A stretch of 64,000 nucleotides of DNA, taken from positions 992,001 through 1,056,000 of the forward strand of contig JAIXMG010000005.1 in NCBI GenBank assembly GCA_025201345.1. Reading direction: 5' to 3'. Both the position numbers and the translations under genes were made by a program. Shown piece by piece: positions 10,401 through 21,609 of the stretch. A model generated the notes under the pieces. The model did no database searches, was not told where the DNA came from, and saw only the letters and a list, made by a program, of their open reading frames with translations. How positions within the stretch are numbered: position 1 is the first letter of the stretch; each line of letters begins with the position of its first letter. This DNA is from Thamnidium elegans (lineage: Eukaryota > Mucoromycota > Mucoromycetes > Mucorales > Mucoraceae).

Positions 10401-11202
10401 TTTATTGCAGTAGTTGGCTTTGCCGATGTATCTGGCACAGTGCGAGAAAAGTCAAAGTTTCAAAGGCACATAACTTTATAGCTCCAACGTTCTAGCATAC
10501 AGCAAAAGAAGCTCGTCATATACCGAATAGTAAAAGTTTAAAAAAAAACCATTTTACGGTTTTGAACTAGATTGGCTAATTTATTTTGTGACGCATGTAA
10601 TTAAATGGTTCAAACAAAGGTAAAGATATAGTAGTTTTTCGCGTAGTCAGTGCTCGGAGGGTTTTATCTTACTGAATAAAAATAGACTTGACGCGAGTAC
10701 ATTTTGCAAATGCTATTATTTAATAGCGAACTGTGCCTTTTAATATTGTGCTTCTTTTTCTGTCATGTATCACCAAACTAAATTACATGACGTATTTATC
10801 AAAAGTGCTATTTTAAAAGAGGGTGTAAACAAAAATTAAGGCAATAAAAAATAACACCACGTAATGTGTTCCATGTATAAGATCGTTAGCTCTGGATTAT
10901 TTCCGCGTATCAATACGTCATTATAATACTACTAGAACGATACTAGTTTATAACGAATGATTCTTTTCTTTTTATGATACAAGGAAGACGCATATAGTCA
11001 AAGATTTTGTTTTCTCCACTTTAGTAACTTTGAAAGATCCGTAACTTTTTTTATGACGCTCCGATTTAAATCTAAATGGTTATGTGCTACACAAGGAATA
11101 CAATAAAAAAATTTATTTTAGGATAAATAAGAGTTGAGCCCCTTCTTAGGTAATACGAAAACTTTTCTCTTTTTCTCTCTTATAGCTTTTACTAGTACCA
11201 GT
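10400..11202. other. Gene-free stretch 5' of the PLD gene
   Basis: No coding signal is seen. The last 60 bases before the ATG are pyrimidine-rich (CTTTTCTCTTTTTCTCTCTT), as in promoters and leaders of well-expressed fungal genes. Confidence 0.5.
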
Positions 11203-12681
11203 ATGGATCATATATACCAGCTCTTTTGTATACCCAGTCCTCCCTCAGTTTCTATTAATGATTTGGGAGGAAACTATAACCAATTTTTGGAAAAGGTAAA
11301 AAAAAAAATAATACCTTAGTAACGGAAATAAAAATTAAATAATTTCATTTTATAGTCTATGAAATCAGCCTCTAGTCTTGCCAAGGATAAAGAACTCAAG
11401 AAGGAAGCTTCAAATGAACTTTCTAAATTATTATCAGCTAAATCACACAGTCCTTCCAACACTGCGCGTACCATCAATCAAATGTTTGAAGAGGCAGTCA
11501 AGTCATGTCATTTTGATAGAGAGCGTGCATTAATTGAATGGCTTCAGACCTGTGTATCTTCCGCTGTTGAATTTGGCCTTGATCCATCTGCTGCTCAAGA
11601 TAAAATTTATACCGAAAAACCACCTATTGGCAATAAAAAGACAAGTAGTGACCGCGGTATAGCGCAAAGCAAAACCAAAAAGAAGCCAGTTGTTCAAGAA
11701 CCTGAAGAAGAAAGTGAATGGGACGATGAGGAATTTGGGTATGATCGTATTGGTCATTCCGATGACGATTATGTACCAACAGACGATGAAGCACTGGTTC
11801 CCAAAAAACAGCCTGGACGTAAACCCTCTCCTAAAAAGAAGACAGAATGTTCTTCAAGCACCGAAACTGAAACTAAAAAACCAAAGACTGCACGTAAAAA
11901 GAAGGATGACCAAGTTGTACCTGCTTCCAAAAAAGACGCTAGTTTTCCTGTTATTAAGGAAGGTGCTGGTTCAACCGCTCTTCATAAATATATTCAAGAT
12001 ATTCCATGTATAAAGGCTACGTCCAATGATGTCTTGGGTAACGGTTATTTCGCTCGTGCATTCTTCTTCCCGTCTAAAGATAGTTTTAATGTAATTATGA
12101 AAACAACATTTTTTTTTAGTGAAGATACTTAATTTATGTATAGGCTTTCTTGTCTGTTATAAACTCAGCAAAGAAAACGATTGATATTTGTGTGTTTGCA
12201 TTTACGGATGATGATGTAGCTGATGCATTAATTGCTGCGAAAAAGCGTAATGTGACTATTCAAATTATTACGGATAATCAACAAGCTGCTGGTAAGGGAG
12301 CAGATGCAAAGAGACTGCAAGAATCTTATGGTATTCCTTTCAAGACAGATAATACGTAAGTAAACAAGATGGGATTAAAAATATAATACTAACGGTTTAC
12401 TATAGTACTGGTTATATGCACAATAAGTTTGCCATCATTGATAGTAAAACACTTATTAACGGAAGTTTCAATTGGTCTAAGGGGTAAGAGAGCGAAAAAG
12501 AGAGAAAAAGAGAAAGAGAGAGAGAGAGAGAAGGAAAGAAAGAGAGATATATATATACTAAAATGATCAATGTATATATAGTGCAAGATTCAAGAACAGG
12601 GAGAATGTTTTAATCACTAATATTCCTCAATGTATAAAAGAATATCAAGGACAGTTTGATTCACTTTGGAAAGAATTTTAA
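11203..12681 (+). CDS. PLD6/Zucchini-like single-HKD phospholipase D family protein
   Basis: Five exons: 11203-11295, 11356-12090, 12144-12355, 12406-12483 and 12582-12681, giving 405 residues. The C-terminal third is a single-HKD PLD domain: SAKKTIDICVFAFTDDDVAD, then TIQIITDNQQ, then the catalytic HNKFAIID (HxKx4D) followed by GSFNWS. One HKD per chain is the layout of mitochondrial cardiolipin hydrolase/Zucchini and of bacterial Nuc, which work as dimers. The N-terminal 250 residues are unusual: an acidic patch and Lys/Pro-rich basic stretches including PGRKPSPKKK, which resembles an AT-hook or nuclear signal. No N-terminal membrane anchor is evident. Substrate (phospholipid or nucleic acid) is therefore open. 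An upstream in-frame ATG at 11134 exists, but the pyrimidine tract and AG at 11184 argue for 11203. Confidence 0.85.
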
Positions 12682-12713
12682 ATGGTATTTATGATTGTAA
12701 TTGTCAGCAGTAT

Positions 12714-12737
12714 ACACACACACACACACACACACAC
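12714..12737. repeat. (CA)n microsatellite 3' of the PLD gene
   Basis: An uninterrupted CA/AC run lies just after the stop codon of the PLD gene, in the intergenic space before the convergent GPI-protein gene. It should be length-polymorphic. Confidence 0.9.
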
Positions 12738-12921
12738 CCCTTTTTTGATATATATCAAAATAAAAAATAAAAGGGGAGAGAGGAACAAAAAACTGTTTTC
12801 GCATAACCAACATGTATTATCTCCCTAATAATAAAAAACGACCAAATAGTAAAAAAGTTACATACTATTATTATTATATTATGAATTGTATTAATGGATT
12901 AAAAAAAAAAGGATTAAATAA

Positions 12922-13621
12922 TTATAAACTCAATAAAAGGCAACATGCAACGGATACAATAATCATGTACTGGCTGCTTGATTTAGTGTTAGCTTCATTA
13001 TTATGCGTTGCAAAAATAGATCCTCCACCGGATGGGCGAGCCTTGTTTGGATTTGTTGGTATTGTAGTTACTGGTGCAGCATAAGGTCGAACTAAAATGG
13101 GTACAGATGTATTTGATTTTGAAACAGCGTCTACAAACAAGACGATATAATTACCAGGAAGTGTGTTATTTGGAATAGCATACTATTTACATTATAAAAA
13201 CGTTAACAACAAAAAAAGTTCAAATTATTATCCTTTAAAACATTACGCTAAGCTGATGTTCATAATATACATAGGTATTATGTGTTCTTCTAAAACTGAA
13301 CCCTTGAGATATATCTGCATTTGATGTAATTACAATATCTGTAAAATTAAGAGTAGGTTCTTGAGTAGTAAACAATACCGATAACTGTAAAACTAGAATT
13401 ATAATTAATACAATTTATCAATATATATTCTTCTTTTGTTACTTACGATTAGGTAAATTCGTGTCATCAGGTAAAGTATAGCTTATGGGTAACATTTGAC
13501 CGGCAACATAGGGCGCATTTGGTTCAGGCAAAGTTACATTATAATTATGTGATGGCGAAAGCACTTCTGAGCATACTAGACTACTTAGGATTGAAAATAA
13601 CACAAAAACAAGAAAAATCAT
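12922..13621 (-). CDS. Secreted GPI-anchored cell-surface protein
   Basis: Three exons (13621-13447, 13392-13247, 13182-12922) give 193 residues. The start MIFLVFVLFSILSSLVCSEV is a classical signal peptide. The mature part has a beta-sandwich-like pattern (YVAGQMLPISYTLPDD, FTDIVITSNADISQG, YAIPNNTLPGNYIVLFVDAV). The C-terminus has a Ser/Asn-rich linker and ends in a hydrophobic tail (MIIVSVACCLLLSL), as required for GPI attachment. The layout resembles fungal Ser/Thr-rich GPI-anchored proteins related to Kre9/Knh1, but no catalytic motif is visible, so a wall or adhesion role is inference. The gene is convergent with the PLD gene, with stops about 240 bp apart. Choosing the acceptor at 13393-13394 is required to keep the frame. 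Confidence 0.75.
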
Positions 13622-15497
13622 TTTATTCAAGATAAAAAAGAAATAAATAAAAAAGAGATATTTTATTTTATTTTTAAGAAAAAAAAAAAGAAAAGAAGGT
13701 GATATTATACTATAAACCTTCTTCTGAGTATAATTGTACATTGAAATGCTTTTCCCCTGCATAAAAATAAAGAGAAAGAAAGAGAGAAGGAAGAGAGTAA
13801 ATGCAGAATAAAGGAGTTCTTGGTCATAATATATTTTGACAGGGTAGCTTTACAATACTAATACATTGGACCATTAATAATAGTAATATGTATATATTAA
13901 ATTATGTGCATTGGCGACTATTATATTTGCACAACAAGTGCACCTTTTTATTTTGAAATCTGTAGCACAGTGGCAAAAAAAAAAAACAAATAATCACTAA
14001 ATAAACTCACATTATTTATTTCATCTAAAAGTATAACTAAAATACTAGCTACTTTCATATCCTTATCATTTCCCTTTTTTTTTTACACACTATACTCACC
14101 TATTGAGTTTTCAAAGGAGTTGATACATGTAAAAGCCATATTAGCACTAGTCGAAGCGTTTATTTCGATATATATTAAAGAATTTAGTTAGCAAAAATCA
14201 GAAACTCAGTGCGTATAATTGAAGTTACCGCCTTAACTCTCACTCACTCTTTTATCTACAACTACTAACGATTCAGGTCGGTTATCGTATATAATTCTTT
14301 GAGCGTAACTTTATAACTTTTTATGTGATACTTTATCAAAACTAAAATTGACATGACAATAATAAGCTAGAGGTTGACGAAAAAAAAAAAAAGCTTTGAA
14401 AACTGAGAGAAAGCGAAAAAGGTGAGTCTAGCTAAGAAAAGTAGGGAATACAATACAATATGAAGATCACGTAATTAGATGATCTGATTTTCCGTTTACT
14501 TTCTTTGTTTGCCTTCCAGTATCAACTGCGTTAGATATAACAAAAAGAATATATTGGTGTAACCACTTTATCGTTCGCTTTCCCTCCGAAGCAAATATAG
14601 TAGTCCATGTCTGGGCTGATTTCGTTAGGGCTGATTTCGCTAGGGCATCTAAATATTTCTATTTTAAAAGGAATACCGCTAAGAGAACCCAGACCTATTG
14701 ATTTTTAAAAAGAAAAAAGAAACATGGTTTCTTTTTAATGATATCGATAAGAAAGTTTACGACATTGTCTTATGTAGCAGTTATTACCCTTTTTATGTTT
14801 ATGATACTGTACCCGTATTTTTTGTTTAGAAAACTAAACAAAGATGCCGTAGCACTTGTAAAAATAATAAAAAAATGAAACACATCTTTTTTTTTAAAGA
14901 TATCTACTCATATAAATAATAGCTCAAGTCAAACTTTAAACTGTGGGCTTAATGTATCATTCAAGACATAAGTTGTATGATAGTGTTAAATTATCACAGA
15001 AAGAAAAACAAATAACGGCGTATTGATAAAAAGGTTTAGCTAAGCGTATAAAGTAACAACTTGTCAAAGACGAAAAAAAAAAAAAATGACAGGGGATTTT
15101 ATTTTGTAGGGTGATGACAGTTACAATGATTAGTTTGTTATAAGCTGATAACAAGTCGACTAATTTACGGACATTCTCTCGCTCAGTTTTAAACCGTCTG
15201 GGAACGTCTTTCCTACTTCTCCTCGAAGGAAACTATGCTAAAAATAAAAAGTGTGTACTGTTACTAGTGGCAAACAAATAATTTAGAAAACTGACAGAGA
15301 GAGTCAGGTGAAACGGGTTACGACTTAACATATTATTCCTTAGTAAGGCCTTTTTATTATTATTCAAGTTATTAGTAGAATGATGCATATCTCCTATGAG
15401 CAACTCACGTGGATCGTCATTTTTTTTTTTTTTTTCCATTTTAAATTTTTATTTCTTTTTTTTTTTTTTCTTTCATTTTCTTGTTGTTGTATACATT
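13622..15497. other. Gene-free stretch between divergent GPI-protein and Rab2 genes
   Basis: About 1.9 kb without a recognisable gene. It would contain both divergent promoters. A 15-bp direct duplication (GGGCTGATTTCG.TA twice) is at about 14609-14645. Long T runs (15420-15470) precede the Rab2 start. Confidence 0.55.
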
Positions 15498-16650
15498 ATG
15501 TCTTCATACAATTACATTATCAAAGTAAACGAATATATTATAGACCAAGTTGTTTAATTAACAATTCTTCTTTTTATTCATAGTATATTATAGTCGGAGA
15601 TTCGGGTTAGTTTAAATGTTTATATTATTTATTCATTTCCTTTTGTAATTAATACCATAATTTAGGTGTAGGAAAGGTAATTCTAGATCAGCAAAACATA
15701 ATAAAAATAATCTAATACTCTAGTATAGTCTTGTTTGTTACTTCAATTCACAGACAAAAGATTCTATGCAGGACGTGAATTAACTATTGGGTAATAAAAA
15801 AAAAAAAGAGGGAGAAAGAAAAAAAGTTGAAATGCATAAACAGTAGTAATAAACTCTTTTTTTTTTATTATAAAAAAAAAATAGTGTCGAGTTTGGTTCT
15901 CGTTTTATCACCATGAATGATGGAAAGCAAATCAAGTTACAAATCTGGGATACAGTAAGTTGAAGCAAGTTCCTTTTTGTTGTTGTTTATTTATGATTTT
16001 ATTAGGCTGGACAAGAAAGCTTTCGAAGTATTACTCAAAGTTATTATCGAGGAGCAGCGGGAGCATTGTTAGGTAAGTAATCATGATTATTATTTATTTA
16101 TTTTTTGCTATTTAAACAAAGAGATAGTTTATGATATTTCTAGGAGAGAAACTTTTGAACACGTATCTACCTGGTTGGCAGGTAATAAACAAAACAAAAA
16201 AACAAAAACAAAAACGACGCAGAAAACATAGTTTATAAATAGACACTAAACGCTTTTTTTCTTTTTTTTTGAAGACGTTCGAAAGCATGCTAATCCTCAT
16301 ACAACAATTGTACTTGTTGGAAATAAATGTGATTTAGAAAGTAAAGCGAGACAAGTAACTTATGAGGAAGGAGAAAAGTTTGCTCGAGATAACGATATTC
16401 CACTTTTCATTGAAACTTCGGCTAAATCTGCAGAAAATGTGGAACAGGTATTTCATAAAACAGCTGAGGATGTTTATGAAAAGATTAACTCTGGTGTATT
16501 TTCACCAAATGAAGTAAGTTAGAAAAAAAATAAAAAAGTACTAAAAAAAAAAAAAAGTAACGTCATTATCGTATTATATAGACATCTGGTATAAGATTAA
16601 GTCATAACCAAAGTGCGCTTTCTGAAGAAACACAAGGTGGATGCTGTTAA
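15498..16650 (+). CDS. rab2: Rab2-family small GTPase
   Basis: Nine exons: 15498-15524, 15584-15605, 15666-15676, 15729-15790, 15885-15954, 16006-16072, 16128-16181, 16275-16513 and 16582-16650. They encode 206 residues. All G boxes are present: GDSGVGKS (P-loop, spread over four exons), TIG (switch I Thr), WDTAGQE, NKCD and ETSAKS. The YYRGAAGALLVYDI stretch and VEFGSR effector region match Rab2, and the chain ends in GGCC for double geranylgeranylation. Rab2 acts in ER-Golgi and late endosome/vacuole traffic. The third exon is only 11 nt and the second 22 nt, so short-read annotation could miss them. The convergent neighbour's stop codon begins 6 bp beyond this stop. Confidence 0.93.
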
Positions 16651-16655
16651 ATTAT

Positions 16656-17967
16656 TTATTTTAATCTAGCCATTATTTCCAGAATCAATCTGCTTAAACC
16701 ATCATTTACGTGTATCCCCTTTACGATTTTGACTATATCAGAAACTCTTACTTGTGTTCCTGTAACCTATATATTTTTTTATGATTAGTGATTATTATTT
16801 TTTATATATATACATTTATATAAACTACTTACAGAGGCATCTGAAATCTTATTTTTAAGTAAATCAATGTGAACATGAATTACAGCTTTTTTACATGTAA
16901 TATGAAGTAATGAATGTGATTCATGTTCAATAGATTCAATACCAACCAACTTTTTTATAGTATCAATTGCATTTTTATATATATAGTACTCCTTTTCTGT
17001 GCTTTCATCTCTTTCTGTATTTAACTTTTTAATCACTTCTGCTTTATTCGTCTTTTCATCCACCTTCTTTTTTAATCCTTCTTTACTCTTTTGAGTTTTA
17101 TGATTTTTCCATATATAATCTTCTACTTGTTCTTGTCTCTCATCTACTATTTTAGAAATCGTTTCCACATCACTAACTTGTCGTGCTAAAATATCTTTAC
17201 ATTCTTCTACTGTCTCTCCTTGTCCAGATAGTTCCAATTTGATTTTTTTTACTTCGGCTTCCTAACAACCAAAAAAATCTTAATAAAAATACATCTGTGA
17301 TCTTTTAATTGTAAAATTACTTGTGTCAAGATATCCTTTAATACTTGCTCTACGCGAACACGCTTTTTGCTATCTAATACATTCGTTAAATTATCTATTA
17401 TTTTTTATGTTGTGATTGTAATCAAACCTTGTGTAATTTGTTGCTCTATTTCTTGTATTTTACTCTTGAGTTTATCGACTTCAGAAGTATATATCTCCAT
17501 CATATTTTGTTTATTTTGGTTCGTTTGCTCTATAATACTCTGTTAATACAATAAAAATAAAGATAGCTTCAAGTAGTATTACCAATCTCGTGTAAAATAT
17601 TATCTGTAATTAATACAGGTGGCTCTTGTAATATGCATTGTAAAAACTTTGATTTAGCATAATGATTAATAAAATTTTCACGAAGATTTGTATTGAATTG
17701 TTTCTATTTTTTTTTTTTTTAAAAAAAAAAAAAAACTTTGTTAGCATAAAGAATATAAAAAGTTCGAATCGGATTTACTTTTAGATCAAGTAATTGATTG
17801 GGATGAGGTTTTTTACGTTGAATTAGATTCAGACGTGCTTGTTTTAGTTCTTGAATCTTGCTAAAGTAAAGTAGCTTAAATACATGAGTTAAAAGTTTGT
17901 CGTTACAGCGTTATAATTGTTACTTTGACAAGTCTTCAACGCATTGAGGTCTATTAAGTTCTTGCAT
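16656..17967 (-). CDS. Sos7/Kre28-like kinetochore coiled-coil protein
   Basis: Seven exons: 17967-17924, 17860-17779, 17703-17583, 17529-17428, 17394-17321, 17261-16833 and 16766-16656. They give 320 residues in continuous phase. The N-terminal half carries RENFINHYAKSKFLQCILQE, which fits the conserved start of the Sos7 family, followed by long heptad-type coiled coils (EIYTSEVDKLKSKIQEIEQQ and EKTNKAEVIKKLNTERDEST). The C-terminal ~90 residues look globular (HITCKKAVIHVHIDLLKN). Sos7/Kre28 binds the KNL1 scaffold at kinetochores. Assignment is by recalled motif similarity and architecture, so moderate. Intron 17395-17427 would be only 33 nt; if it is not spliced, an in-frame TAA interrupts the gene there. 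Confidence 0.6.
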
Positions 17968-18363
17968 GTTTATGAAGAGGAAAAAAAGGGACAAATTTTA
18001 CTGAAAATTCCCAAGTTGTTGAATCTTTTTTCGGCTAATCAAATGTCCAGAGAAAATGTACAGGTGCACATTTTATTTATGCCATACTATACTTATAATC
18101 ACTGTCTTATATTTCTTTATACTTGATGTAGCATTAGTGGGCCTCAGACCAAATAAGCAAATTATAATATCTATTTAGTCTGAAACTCACTATTGATCAG
18201 ACCAACTACTCTTTTTTTTTTTTTGGGACCAAAAAGTACCTTTTCCACTTTATCACTATTTGGCTTACATGAAACTTTTCTCCCCTTTGTGTGTTTCAAA
18301 TGTGACCGAATCAAGTGAAAAAAAAAAAGAAAAAAAAACTTTCTTTCTCCTTCATTAAACAAT

Positions 18364-21301
18364 ATGCAACAAGGAACAGTTGAAAATGTTGAAAGTAACG
18401 CGTCTAATAATGATTTGAAAATAGACAGACCAAGGACTAGAACTTATATTAAGCAAGAAACTGAAGAAGACAGTAAAGTATATTTGGAATGTGCTTTATA
18501 TTCCCCCGTAAAAATTGAATCTTCTTCTTCAGAAATAAGCAAGTATGACAGTAGTAAGTGTAGAAAAGGGGGTTTAGAGAGAGAGGGAGAAAAAATATAT
18601 ACGATCTGATACTCACTAGATATGTATAGCTTCGTCGAAAGGTGTCAAAAACAGACGCTGTAGTATATGCGACATCACTTTTCACAATAGACGTCTTTAC
18701 CTTGATCACGAACTTCACTCCCATAAAACTAAGGAGACGCCCATTATCGACCTTGAAACCTTTTGCTGTAATATATGTAATAAGAGGTACTCATCCGGCT
18801 TTAAGTATCGCCGACATATGGCCAAACAAAATAATATTCATATTCCACTTATCAAACCACATTCAAAACCAAACCCATCAATAACACCTGACTTCAAAGA
18901 CCCAAACAATTACTGTATCTCATGCAATTATACGTACAAGTCGCGAAAAGACTATTATAGACACATGGTTAAAATTCATCACATGCAGCTTCCGAGATTC
19001 TCAAGTAAACCACACAGACCAAAAAATATGAAGCCAGTAATTGATCTTTTAAATATGTATTGCGATATATGTAACAGTACATTTGGTGTCAAAAATGTTT
19101 ATATACAACATTTAGTTCAAGTTCATGAAATGACTTTACCTGACCTTTACTCGGAACCGAGCAATTTCGATCCGGAAGGTCTTTATTGTAAAATGTGCGA
19201 TAAAAGATATAAATACAAGTGGGATTTTACTGCTCATTTACGAAAAATACATAATATAACATCCTCTCCTTTTGATTCGATACCAAACGTTGATGATCAA
19301 AATAACTATTGTTCTGCATGCGATAAACTGTTTCTCAGCAGAAAAGGTTATTTACTTCATCTGGGTCATTATCATTTTAGGTCTCAGGTTTTTATATTAT
19401 CCGTCTCATGCAATTGTTTTGATTATATTTTATTTTCTTAATATAATTATTGTTTATTCTCTTATGTTAATATCAAAAAACTATCTTCCTTGATTATATT
19501 TTTGAATCTACAATATTATCCATCTCAAACGCATATACTTTTTGGTTATATAACATTATAATTGACAGAAAATCTTAAAATCATAAAACATTATTCATAG
19601 AAATACATTATAATACCATACACTTATTATAATATTTTAGTACAAAGTTTTATATATTGAAATTATCTATAAGTTCTATAAGTTCATCATTAATTTTGGT
19701 TGCTTTTGAAGGTATTTTCAGAACATGTTTATAGTTATTGTTATATTTATTTAACTTTTTAATAGCCATTTTAGGATTATTATTGTTTACTATACTAAAA
19801 ACTTCAATTATTAAATCATTACTGTATTTCATCAATTCTAGTAATTCTTGTATTTTATTAATTATATTTCTTTTTATGTTAAATGTATTATTACTTTTTG
19901 TCATGATTTTAGAAGTGTTAGTATTTGAGTTTGATAAATCATTGAAACTGACATCCTCACTATTATTATTTAAATTAGTAGCAGCAGAACCTGTAATTTT
20001 AGAATAATCTATAGGTATATCGGATATAGTGTTAATAGGTTCATTCTCTATATCATCACAATTATTAATATCATTAATTAAATTGTTTTCTAAAGTTTCA
20101 TTATTTATATTTTTAGTATTTTCATTAATTTCACTAATTTCTTGACTACTTTTTTTATTATTTTGTAATGTTTTTGATTTCTTATTTTGTTTTGTTAACG
20201 ATTTATTTCTTCTTCTTTTAACTTTATACTTAAAAAAATACGGATTATTGTTTTTCTCAAATTTTATCTCAAAAGATTTAATATCATTATTATATATTAT
20301 ATTTAACTTTTCTATATTATAATTCTCAATTATTTTAATGATATAACATCTCTTTATATTTTTTAAAAAGTATTCTTGTTCTATTAAATCCCCAAAGTTT
20401 TCCATTATGCTAATATTTTAAAATTATGTTTTTATTTGTTTACAAATTAATCCACCTAATATTTTATTTTAATAATAAAATTCAATTTTATCCATCTCAT
20501 ACATTTTTATAAATCTGAGAGTTATATTGGGATACATCCCTTCATCTATCTTCCATTCATCTTGACCAAATACCAGAACTTTATCAAGGAGTAGATTGTA
20601 AGAACCCTAGTAAGAACGACCTGAGGTTTGAGAGGCACTGTGCTGATTGCCAAAAAGTATTTTTATTGAAATGCTTATATACAATTCATATGGATAAAAT
20701 ACACGGTGTCGAACCACAAAAATGTTTGCCAAAAGTTGATGATCCAGATGTTAACAGCCCAAACAATCATTGTACCTCATGCGTTAAAACATATCACTCT
20801 AGAAACGTGTATAAACAACATCTGGCTAAAGTTCACCATTTGATTGTACCTACCTTACCCAGTAGATGTATTAAAATTAACAATACGATGCCTGTTGTGG
20901 ACCTTTTAGACAAACATTGCAATGTCTGTGATAGAGTATATAAATCACTAAATAACTATCGAGAACATATGTCTAGATATCACCATATAATTTTCCCCAG
21001 GGCCGAAACATTTCGAAAATATGTCAATCGTAATGAAATACCAGTTATAGACGAAATAGGCAACTATTGCACAGCCTGTGACAGAGTATACAGAAGTAGA
21101 CCATCTTATAAAGGCCATTTGTATGCAATTCATGGTATCTATATACCTAAATCGCCGCAAATTAATCACGATACGAATAATCATTGTGCCTCATGTAATA
21201 AAACTTACTCAAGTCCGGGTAATTATAAACGTCACTTGAATTCCATTCATCATAAGAAAACACTAAAGATCAAGCAAGAAGATACAACTGAACATATTTG
21301 A
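18364..21301 (+). CDS. Multi-C2H2 zinc finger protein, split by an AT-rich insert
   Basis: Exon 1 is 18364-18553 (acidic, PRTRTYIKQETEED) and exon 2 is 18630-19387. The best continuation is 20522-21301, which would require a 1134-nt intron with a weak GTTTTT donor. Exon 2 holds about six fingers (CSICDITFH..., YCISCNYTYKSRKDYYRHM, YCDICNSTFG..., YCKMCDKRYKYKWDFTAHL). The last part holds five more (HCTSCVKTYHSRNVYKQHL, HCASCNKTYSSPGNYKRHL) plus the second half of another. Fingers repeat with an unusually long linker (~25 residues) that often includes a PV(I/V)D box. The protein ends in a KIKQE sumoylation-like site, as exon 1 also has. DNA-binding regulation is likely; targets are unknown. The insert at 19388-20521 may be an intron or a disrupting insertion, in which case two partial genes remain. 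Confidence 0.7.
19650..20405 (-). CDS. Very AT-rich 251-codon ORF nested antisense in the zinc-finger gene
   Basis: An uninterrupted ORF from ATG 20405 to stop 19650. It lies entirely within the 1.1-kb insert that separates the two halves of the zinc-finger gene, on the opposite strand. The product is rich in Asn, Ile and Lys (IEKLNIIYNNDIKSFEIKFE), has a basic patch (YKVKRRRNKSLTKQNKKSK), a low-complexity Asn/Ser centre and a helical C-terminus (IINKIQELLELMKYSNDLII). No motif or family is recognised. Codon choice is far more AT-skewed than in flanking genes. Motifs like TTATCC(G/A)TCTCA recur at 19397, 19516 and 20488, near the insert ends. It could be a gene carried by an unknown mobile element or a transferred sequence. 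Length alone makes it unlikely to be open by chance. Confidence 0.5.
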   Translation of the reverse strand: MENFGDLIEQEYFLKNIKRCYIIKIIENYNIEKLNIIYNNDIKSFEIKFEKNNNPYFFKYKVKRRRNKSLTKQNKKSKTLQNNKKSSQEISEINENTKNINNETLENNLINDINNCDDIENEPINTISDIPIDYSKITGSAATNLNNNSEDVSFNDLSNSNTNTSKIMTKSNNTFNIKRNIINKIQELLELMKYSNDLIIEVFSIVNNNNPKMAIKKLNKYNNNYKHVLKIPSKATKINDELIELIDNFNI

Positions 21302-21609
21302 TTAATGCAAACAAAATAATTGTAATTTCTTGAGTAATCGGTCCTCATGTAAAAACCTTTTTTTTTTATAAATAAACTTACTATTGAATTATGTAAATGA
21401 TCCGAAGGTGTTTCGGCCATTTTGTTCTTTGATCGTCATGCAGACTCCTGGTTTCGAAGTTAACAGAGCCTAGTGTCAAGTATAGCCAATTTATAATCAA
21501 AAAAGAGTATAAATTATCCTTCTCAATGAAATAGAAAGAAGAACATGCTGTAGTGGCTCTATTTAAGAGTATTTGATTTAAGGATGAAATCCAATTTCAC
21601 AAAACTACT
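21302..21609. other. Gene-free stretch 3' of the zinc-finger gene
   Basis: AT-rich downstream region with no coding signal. The dispersed repeat copy 2 begins at about 21610. Confidence 0.5.

Noticed and set aside
17755..17775. AGTTCGAATCGG as a tRNA B-box
   Set aside because: No cloverleaf stems or A-box at the right distance; it lies in an intron of the Sos7-like gene. I found no convincing tRNA in the window.
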